NCBI GenBank assembly: GCA_025354065.1
Contig: JANXNM010000379.1
Span: 1 to 13,768 of the forward strand
Length of the DNA stretch: 13,768 nucleotides
Source: Synechococcales cyanobacterium 340R_concoct_173_sub
GTDB taxonomy: Bacteria; Cyanobacteriota; Cyanobacteriia; Leptolyngbyales; Leptolyngbyaceae
Reading direction: 5' to 3'
Position 1 is the stretch's first letter, and each line of letters starts with the position of its first letter. A program made the position numbers and the translations under genes. Below are positions 8,759 through 13,768 of this stretch, one piece after another. Below the pieces are notes generated by a model, which made no database searches, was not told where the DNA came from, and saw nothing but the letters and a program-made list of their open reading frames with translations.

Positions 8759-9056
8759 AAGTTCAAGACCTTTGAAATATTGTGAGAACCTCGGAGCAGA
8801 ATGGCCCTCGAAGCGCTCAATATTCTAACGTCTGGCGGGTGCTTTTTAGACTGGAAATTAGAGATCTTCCAGAGAACTTGGTTCAAAAAGATGACCTAAA
8901 GGTAAGCCATTTGTAAGCGATTTTCACAGTAAAAAAGTGAAGTTATGGGAGTACAGAAGACCTTGAGTTTGCATAAGACCGATCGTCTCATTTATAGAGT
9001 CTGGCATCGCACAAAATAATTACTTTCCTCCCATTAATTGGCCCAGGAGTTCCCTT
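8759..9056. promoter_or_regulatory. Divergent intergenic region between purC and the 9057 gene
   Basis: The two genes diverge, so this 298-bp stretch should hold both promoters. For purC, a TAGAAT resembling a -10 box lies on the minus strand at 8822-8827, but no good -35 box is spaced to it. For the plus-strand gene, TTGCAT (8969-8974), 18 bases, then TATAGA (8993-8998) is a weak sigma-70-like candidate. GTAAGC occurs twice 12 bases apart near 8902-8920. No riboswitch or small gene was recognised. Confidence 0.35.
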
Positions 9057-9758
9057 ATGATTTCCCTAAACCGATCGCGTCAAATTATCCTCATTTCAGT
9101 GTTTTCAGCTACGGTCATGGTGGGGATCGGGGCGATTGATCATTTAGTCTCTGTAGATGCATCGATATTAAAGCCATTGAATATGTCATCTTTGGAAATG
9201 GGTAAAACTGAACTCGATCTAACCCTCGATCTAACTAAGTTTCAAGTTTCAATTAATCCAACCCTCAATCCAATCATTGCGGCGAAGCAAACCGATCGTG
9301 AACGGCAAAATGTGGCCTTGGCGAAGTTACAAGATGAACAATGGTTAATTCAGCAAGAAAAAATCAAGAATGCGAAGAATACCGCGAAAAAGAAGACTTT
9401 AGCGAAGACTGTGGCAACCTCTCCTGTTGTAAAGCCAATAGTCACTCAAAAAAGTCCGCTGAAAATTTCTTCGATTGATGGTAGCAAAGCGAATTTGACC
9501 GATCTATCACCATCATCAATGCGAAGTCCTCAGCCTGATGTTCAGTTTGTGGGTGCGCCGATCGGTGACACACCAATCATTAGTGAACCTGAAACCTTTG
9601 AAATTGAGCAGCTACCAACTTCAGCTAATAATTTAATGGGAACAACAACGAGCCGTCAAAATCCCATTACAGCAACCATTCAACCTGATTTGGATGCGTG
9701 GTCGCAATCACCCGCCCAGATGACACCACAAACAGTACCGAACTCCGGCGACGAATAA
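9057..9758 (+). CDS. Hypothetical secreted or membrane-anchored protein
   Basis: I do not recognise this family. The start is well supported: AGGAG followed by seven bases and ATG. The 233-residue product begins with a basic n-region (NRSRQ) and a hydrophobic segment at about residues 10-27 (IILISVFSATVMVGIGA), either a signal peptide or an N-terminal anchor. Residues about 79-118 are highly charged and helical-looking (RERQNVALAKLQDEQWLIQQ, then Lys-rich). The rest is Pro/Ser/Thr-rich and probably unstructured. ELDLTLDLT near residue 52 reflects a small direct repeat in the DNA (CTCGATCTAAC twice). A periplasmic, tethered, low-complexity protein is inferred. Its last 92 bases overlap the end of codA on the other strand. 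Confidence 0.65.
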   Translation: MISLNRSRQIILISVFSATVMVGIGAIDHLVSVDASILKPLNMSSLEMGKTELDLTLDLTKFQVSINPTLNPIIAAKQTDRERQNVALAKLQDEQWLIQQEKIKNAKNTAKKKTLAKTVATSPVVKPIVTQKSPLKISSIDGSKANLTDLSPSSMRSPQPDVQFVGAPIGDTPIISEPETFEIEQLPTSANNLMGTTTSRQNPITATIQPDLDAWSQSPAQMTPQTVPNSGDE

Positions 9759-10914
9759 TATCGTAGGGATTGTTACCATCCAATACAATAATATTTGCTG
9801 GATTACCAACATTCAAACCGTAGTCCTGGATATTTAAAGTCTTTGCTCCATTCCAGGTCACCATTTCATAACAAGCTCGAATTTCGTTCATTCCAGTCAT
9901 TTGACAACCATGCACGGCCATATTTGCGACATCCAATAGGTTGCCTGTCCCCAGAGAATACCAAGGATCTTGAATACAGTCGTGCCCCAAACTTACATTC
10001 AATCCCGCTTGCCAGAGTTCTTTGACTCGCGTGATGCCGCGCCGTTTTGGATAGGTGTCAGTGCGGCCTTGTAACGTGATATTAATCAATGGATTACTGA
10101 CGAAATTAATGGCCGATCGTTTGAGTAATCCCATTAATTTCAAGGCATAAGCATTGTTGTAGGACGCAAATGCAGTTGTATGACTAGCCGTAGTACGATC
10201 GCCGTAGTCCGATCGAATGGCACAAGCCGCAACTACTTCCAGAAATCTTGATTGTTCATCATCAATTTCATCACAATGAATATCAATCAACCGATCGTAT
10301 TTCTGTGCGAGTTCAAAAATGCGATGAACAGATTTAACTCCATCTTCGCGAGTCATTTCATAATGAGGAATTCCGCCCACGGCATCGGCTCCGAGTTTGA
10401 GTGCTTCTTTGAGCAATGATTCTGTGTCGGGATTCCCATAAATTCCATCTTGCGGAAATGCCACAACTTGCAGCGTCATCCAATCTTTGACCTGTTCGCG
10501 GACTTCCAGTAATGCCTGCAATGCAATCAGATTTTTTTCGCTGACATCGGCGTGGGTCCGAACATAAAGAACACCATATTGGGCTTGTTGTTTTAGGGCT
10601 GCGATCGATCGAGTTTTGACATCTTCTAGGGTAAGCGTTTGTTTGTAGTCTCGCCAGATTTCAATGCCTTCAAATAATGTTCCCGATTGATTCCACCGAG
10701 GATGGCCTGCTGTCAAAACTGAGTCAAGATGAATGTGCGATTCGACAAACGGTGGGCTGACCCATTTATTTTGAGCATCAATGGTTTGGTGAGATTCGGC
10801 GATAAGTTGGGGAGCGATCGCAGTAATCAATCCATTTTGAATACCAATATCTGCATTTTGCGTTTGATTGGATGAGACTGCGACTTGTCCATTGCGAATG
10901 ATGAGATCAAACAT
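9667..10914 (-). CDS. codA: Cytosine deaminase (amidohydrolase superfamily)
   Basis: CodA hydrolyses cytosine to uracil and ammonia in pyrimidine salvage. The 415-residue product is close to E. coli CodA throughout, with nearly identical blocks such as NQSGTLFEGIE, IHCDEIDDEQSRF, TASHTTA and DTYPKRRGITRVKE. Metal and active-site residues are present: His60 and His62 (ESHIHLD), Gln155 (AFPQ), His213, Glu216, His245 and Asp312, each one lower than in the E. coli numbering. One difference stands out: GHDCIQDP has Cys313 where E. coli has Asp314, a residue whose mutation alters substrate preference. The true substrate may thus be cytosine or a related base. No codB permease is adjacent. Start ATG 10914 has no clear Shine-Dalgarno sequence. 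Tail-to-tail overlap with the 9057 gene is 92 bp. Confidence 0.92.
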   Translation of the reverse strand: MFDLIIRNGQVAVSSNQTQNADIGIQNGLITAIAPQLIAESHQTIDAQNKWVSPPFVESHIHLDSVLTAGHPRWNQSGTLFEGIEIWRDYKQTLTLEDVKTRSIAALKQQAQYGVLYVRTHADVSEKNLIALQALLEVREQVKDWMTLQVVAFPQDGIYGNPDTESLLKEALKLGADAVGGIPHYEMTREDGVKSVHRIFELAQKYDRLIDIHCDEIDDEQSRFLEVVAACAIRSDYGDRTTASHTTAFASYNNAYALKLMGLLKRSAINFVSNPLINITLQGRTDTYPKRRGITRVKELWQAGLNVSLGHDCIQDPWYSLGTGNLLDVANMAVHGCQMTGMNEIRACYEMVTWNGAKTLNIQDYGLNVGNPANIIVLDGNNPYDIIRRRSSVLFVVSSGRVIATTHPNQVEWLL

Positions 10915-10972
10915 AGCTTTTTAAGGTTTAGATTGAGCAGCGATTGTGAATGATTTTATCGCTTTATTTTAA

Positions 10973-11143
10973 GCTCACCTTGGATTAAAGCCAAAACTCA
11001 TTACTGTAGCGATCGTCAACCTCGGCGATATTCCAGGATTCTTGATTGGTGGATTATGGGCGTTAGCGATCGTGGTAACCATGAAAAATATGATATTCAG
11101 CGGTAGAATGAAGAGAATTAAAATAGTGGAGGAAATCTTATGA
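10973..11143 (+). pseudogene. Possible C-terminal remnant of a small membrane protein
   Basis: A frame open after TAA 10970-10972 reads GLKPKLITVAIVNLGDIPG, then FLIGGLWALAIVVTMKNM and a Lys/Arg-rich tail. It stops at TGA 11141, overlapping the next ATG as ATGA. The hydrophobic segment followed by a basic tail looks protein-like, but there is no start codon ahead of it and only 56 codons. It may be a 5'-truncated gene or chance; the DUF433 promoter candidate lies inside it. Confidence 0.25.
11081..11109 (+). promoter_or_regulatory. Candidate sigma-70-type promoter for the DUF433/DUF5615 pair
   Basis: ATGAAA (11081-11086, four of six matches to TTGACA), a 17-base spacer and TAGAAT (11104-11109, five of six matches to TATAAT) lie about 30 bases before the DUF433 start. 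GGAGG at 11128-11132 follows as ribosome binding site. Confidence 0.45.
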
Positions 11144-11388
11144 TGAGTTGGAAAAATTATGTTCATTTAGACCCAAGCATTTTACTGGGAAAGCCTGTGG
11201 TTAAAGGAACTCGGTTGTCAGGGGAATTTATATTAGGTCTATTCTCTCAGGGTTGGACCGAAGGACAGGTCTTGGAGAATTATCCGACTCTTGATTCAAA
11301 TGCTATCCAAGCAGTTTTTGCCTTTGCCGCAGAGTGCCTTCGAGAAGATGTATTTTACTTACCATTACTTGCAGTTGAGGCTAGTTAA
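11140..11388 (+). CDS. DUF433 family antitoxin
   Basis: DUF433 proteins are small helix-turn-helix proteins, usually encoded just upstream of DUF5615 PIN-like toxins and taken as their antitoxins. The 82-residue product shows the family pattern: LDPSILLGKPVVKGTRLSGE (residues 11-30), LGLFSQGWTEGQVLENYPTL, then AIQAVFAFAAE. GGAGG followed by seven bases precedes ATG 11140; the adjacent ATG 11143 is equally possible. Its stop overlaps the toxin start by one base (TAATG), so the pair should be translationally coupled. The reading frame appears intact, unlike that of its partner. Autorepression of the shared promoter is likely by analogy with other such pairs, but not shown here. Confidence 0.85.
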   Translation: MMSWKNYVHLDPSILLGKPVVKGTRLSGEFILGLFSQGWTEGQVLENYPTLDSNAIQAVFAFAAECLREDVFYLPLLAVEAS

Positions 11389-11743
11389 TGTATTTTTTGG
11401 CAAATGAGAATTTTCCATTACTGAGTGTAAGATTGCTTAGAGAAATGAACTATGATATTTCATCAATTATGGAAAATTCTCCAGGGATTCCAGATGCTGA
11501 AGTTTTAAGCCGTTCAGCCACAGAAAATCAAATTATTTTGACCTTCGATCGGGATTATGGTGAATTGATCTATCTCTTAAAACTACCCACTCCAAAAGGC
11601 GTAATTTTAAGCGATTTCAACCTAGGAATTCTAAAGAACCTGCCAACATCTTAACGAATTTACTACAAACTCAAGAACTTGTATTGGAAGGCCAATTCAC
11701 TGTAGTTGATCGCAACCAAATCCGCCAACGAGCATTACCATAA
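11388..11743 (+). pseudogene. DUF5615 PIN-like toxin, frameshifted
   Basis: DUF5615 proteins have a PIN-like nuclease fold and act as presumed toxins with DUF433. The first frame gives 88 residues: FLANENFPLLSVRLLREMNY, with the early acidic pair of the fold, and ILTFDRDYGELIYLLKLPTP, the hallmark D-x-D-Y-G-E-L segment. It then reads into VILSDFNLGILKNLPTS and stops at 11654. From about 11610 the minus-one frame continues with family-like sequence (RFQPRNSKEPANILTNLLQT, then QELVLEGQFTVVDRNQIRQR) to TAA 11741. The full gene would be near 118 residues, normal for the family. A net loss of one base near 11604-11612 explains this. The truncated product keeps the N-terminal acidic residues but lacks the C-terminal strand and helix, so activity is doubtful. 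A sequencing error is possible. Confidence 0.75.
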
Positions 11744-11773
11744 ATCAAGTTTATTTAAAATCAAGTTTATTTA
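11742..11773 (+). repeat. Perfect 16-bp tandem duplication
   Basis: AAATCAAGTTTATTTA occurs twice back to back (11742-11757 and 11758-11773), starting in the stop codon of the toxin remnant and ending before the larC ribosome binding site. It is AT-rich and probably a recent slippage duplication. Confidence 0.9.
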
Positions 11774-11809
11774 TTTTAGTGATCGCATCCACATCAGGAG
11801 TTTCAATTC

Positions 11810-13123
11810 ATGAAAGTTGCTTATTTTGATTGTCCCACAGGCGTTTCCGGCGATATGTGTTTAGGTGCATTAATCGATGCAGGCGTACCTATCGAATATT
11901 TAACCCAACATCTCGATCGTCTCGGCATTGAGCAAGAATATAGACTCAGCTCAAAACAAATGATTCACAACGGTCAGCAAGCTACAAAAGCGATCGTTAC
12001 TCTGACCAATCAACCCGAACAGCAACATTCTCACGATCATCCTGATTATCACGATCATACCCATACCAGAACATTGCCTGAAATCGAAAAAATGATCATC
12101 GGTGCGGCCTTACCCGATCGCGCTGAGAAATCGAGTTTAGAAGTCTTTCGGAACCTTGCGATCGCTGAAGGAGCCGTCCATGGTATTCCTCCAGAGCAGG
12201 TCTTTTTCCATGAGGTTGGGGCAGTGGATGCGATCGTTGATATTGTTGGCACCTGTTTAGGAATGGATTGGTTGAAAATTGAGCATTTCTATTGTTCTGC
12301 ACTACCGACTGGCGGCGGGACTATTTGGGCTGCCCATGGTCGGCTTCCGGTCCCGGTGCCCGCTGTGTTAAAACTATTTGAAAAAGCAAATGTTTCTGTG
12401 TTTTACAATCGCATCGATCGTGAACTCGTCACACCCACGGGAGCCGCGATCGTCACCACTCTCGCCCATCACTTCGGCCATCCGCCAGAAATGATCATTC
12501 AAAAAATCGCCCTCGGTGCAGGTACTCAAGAACTCCCCATTCCCAATATCTTACGCCTGTGGATTGGTGAATCACGCGGCACACATACTCACGCAAAATC
12601 TGCCATTCAACCCCATACACATAGACATAGTGATAGCCACCCAGAACATTCTCACGAGCATTCTGATGAAAAAGAGCATCACCATCATGAATCTGAACAT
12701 CTAGAAACTGTCGCCCATCTCGAAACCCAAATCGACGACCTTTCTCCACAAACGATCGCCTACACTACTGAAAAGCTTCTGCATCATGGGGCATTAGATG
12801 TATTTACAACTGCGATCGGAATGAAAAAGTCCCGTCCTGGAACCTTAATTAGCGTCATTTGCAAACCGGAAGAAAGCGATCGATTTGAACAGATTTTGTT
12901 TGAAGAAACGACAACAATCGGCATTCGGCGAAGTTTACAGGCGCGATCGGTTCTAAGTCGTAGATTTGAAACTATCCAAATCCAAGGTCAACCTGTCAAA
13001 CTCAAAGTTGCTGAGCGTGATGGCAAAGTATACAACATCCAGCCTGAGTACGAAGATTGCGCTGCGATCGCCCGTCATACCAATCAATCTCTCAAAGAAA
13101 TTCAACGGCAGGCCATTCAATAA
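11810..13123 (+). CDS. larC: Nickel-pincer cofactor biosynthesis protein LarC
   Basis: LarC is a CTP-dependent nickel chelatase that inserts Ni into pyridinium-3,5-bisthiocarboxylate mononucleotide, the cofactor of lactate racemase LarA and related enzymes. The 437-residue product carries the family signatures FDCPTGVSGDMCLGALIDAG (residues 6-25), VFFHEVGAVDAIVDIVG (131-147), PTGGGTIWAAHGRLPVPVPA (166-185), RELVTPTGAA (204-213) and QIDDLSPQ (307-314), with the C-terminal ferredoxin-like domain after it. Two His-rich inserts stand out: residues 73-85 (HSHDHPDYHDHTH) and about 259-297 (some 15 His), possibly for metal storage or delivery. In Lactiplantibacillus the gene is split by a programmed frameshift; here it is one frame. 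GGAG lies nine bases before ATG 11810. larA, larB and larE are not in the window, so the client enzyme is unknown. Confidence 0.93.
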   Translation: MKVAYFDCPTGVSGDMCLGALIDAGVPIEYLTQHLDRLGIEQEYRLSSKQMIHNGQQATKAIVTLTNQPEQQHSHDHPDYHDHTHTRTLPEIEKMIIGAALPDRAEKSSLEVFRNLAIAEGAVHGIPPEQVFFHEVGAVDAIVDIVGTCLGMDWLKIEHFYCSALPTGGGTIWAAHGRLPVPVPAVLKLFEKANVSVFYNRIDRELVTPTGAAIVTTLAHHFGHPPEMIIQKIALGAGTQELPIPNILRLWIGESRGTHTHAKSAIQPHTHRHSDSHPEHSHEHSDEKEHHHHESEHLETVAHLETQIDDLSPQTIAYTTEKLLHHGALDVFTTAIGMKKSRPGTLISVICKPEESDRFEQILFEETTTIGIRRSLQARSVLSRRFETIQIQGQPVKLKVAERDGKVYNIQPEYEDCAAIARHTNQSLKEIQRQAIQ

Positions 13124-13168
13124 TATCTTCTTGTAAAATAAGACCTGACAATGAATGGGGAGAAACGT

Positions 13169-13768
13169 ATGTTGTCGAGATTGACCGTTGAACATTACAA
13201 GAGTTTGTTTAATGTTGATATTGATTTAGAACCATTGACAGTATTTATTGGACCAAACGGATCTGGAAAGTCAAATGTTTGTGAGGCGTTAGCAATTGCT
13301 TCTAATATCCTCAGAGAAATCATCGAAAGAGAAAACATTGTTACCACCTCTACAGTATTAGGTTCGGTCATTTAATTTCTTGGAAAGAATAGCCCGATCG
13401 AAGCCTTTTTTTGGGCAGGGAAAACTGACTTCTTGGCTTTTAAATTTGAAAATATTGATACTTCTGATCAAGTATCCGGTTTACAGATTAGATTCAACTA
13501 TGCTCAGAGATCAATCACTATAGGTAATCATCTAGGAAGTTCTATAAATGCTATATCTCATACTGGTGAAGTTAGAGAATTTCTTCTTCAGAACTCTTAT
13601 ATGAATTCAGATTTAAATATTGATTTGAAAAGCGTAAGAGTCTATGATTTTTCGCCAAACTCCATAAATGAATCAACGTCATCTAATCAAGGAATGGAAC
13701 GATCTGGAAAAGGGATTGCAGAGGCTTTAGGAGATTTAATGCTCGATAATAGACAACGATTCGATGAG
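13169..13768 (+). pseudogene. AAA-type ATPase gene (AAA_15/AAA_21-like), interrupted by an in-frame stop; partial
   Basis: The N-terminus LSRLTVEHYKSLFNVDIDLE, followed by a Walker A motif GPNGSGKS at residues 29-36, identifies an SMC/RecF-like ATPase of the AAA_15/AAA_21 group. These are common in cyanobacteria and often form defence or OLD-like modules. TAA at 13373 ends a 68-residue product, but the same frame then stays open for 131 codons to the window edge. That part has typical family sequence (NSPIEAFFWAGKTDFLAFKF, VRVYDFSPNSINE, GKGIAEALGDLMLDNRQRF). A single C-to-T change of CAA would create this stop. GGGGAG six bases before ATG 13169 decides the start over ATG 13151. Walker B and any partner gene, such as a DUF4276/RloB protein, would lie beyond the window. 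Confidence 0.8.

Noticed and set aside
8399..8785. Plus-strand 128-codon frame across purC
   Set aside because: Antisense to the conserved purC sequence with no independent start signal.
10975..11166. Minus-strand 63-codon hydrophobic frame
   Set aside because: It overlaps the DUF433 start and the promoter candidate, lacks a ribosome binding site and is probably the reverse of a hydrophobic plus-strand frame.
11600..11615. Programmed minus-one frameshift site in the DUF5615 gene
   Set aside because: The direction would fit, but AATTTTAAGC does not match a canonical X-XXY-YYZ slippery heptamer and I see no stimulatory hairpin; a mutation or read error is simpler.
12495..12749. Minus-strand 84-codon frame in larC
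   Set aside because: It is the complement of the His-rich insert and adjacent larC sequence, without start signals.
1..13768. CRISPR array, tRNA or rRNA genes
   Set aside because: No regularly spaced repeats and no tRNA- or rRNA-like sequence were seen; GCGATCGC repeats are dispersed HIP1 sites, not an array.

Overview
The window looks like chromosomal DNA of a cyanobacterium. The palindrome GCGATCGC (HIP1, a cyanobacterial hallmark) occurs at least eight times, starting at 1236, 2203, 3188, 4851, 7706, 10814, 12158 and 13064. The gene order purC - omp85/bamA - lpxC - fabZ - lpxA - lpxB matches the arrangement I recall from Nostoc/Anabaena-type genomes.

Left edge (1-1727) is a decayed accessory segment. 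It holds the outer end of an IS5-like insertion sequence (transposase N-terminus on the minus strand). Next is the 3' part of a large repetitive secreted or adhesin-type protein that the element has cut off from its beginning. After that comes a minus-strand gene remnant broken into three frames (1208-1727).

The core (1845-8758, all minus strand) is an envelope-biogenesis block read right to left. purC (purine synthesis) has a possible weak terminator just after it. The outer-membrane assembly protein Omp85/BamA follows, behind a leader containing a hairpin and a palindrome. lpxC overlaps the bamA stop codon by one base. fabZ, lpxA and lpxB complete the early lipid A pathway, with fabZ supplying the acyl-chain branch. 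The genes therefore couple making lipopolysaccharide with inserting outer-membrane proteins. lpxD is not in the window.

The right part (9057-13768) is a mosaic. It contains an unrecognised secreted or anchored protein (plus), and a cytosine deaminase codA (minus) whose 3' end overlaps it by 92 bp. A DUF433/DUF5615 toxin-antitoxin pair follows, with a frameshifted toxin. Next is larC, the nickel-insertion protein for the lactate-racemase-type cofactor, carrying two histidine-rich inserts. The window ends inside an AAA-type ATPase gene interrupted by one in-frame stop codon.

I found no tRNA, rRNA or CRISPR array. I do not see a clearly new multi-gene system. The most unusual features are broken or variant genes: the IS-cut adhesin, the frameshifted toxin beside an intact antitoxin, the nonsense-interrupted ATPase, the CodA active-site substitution and the His-rich LarC.
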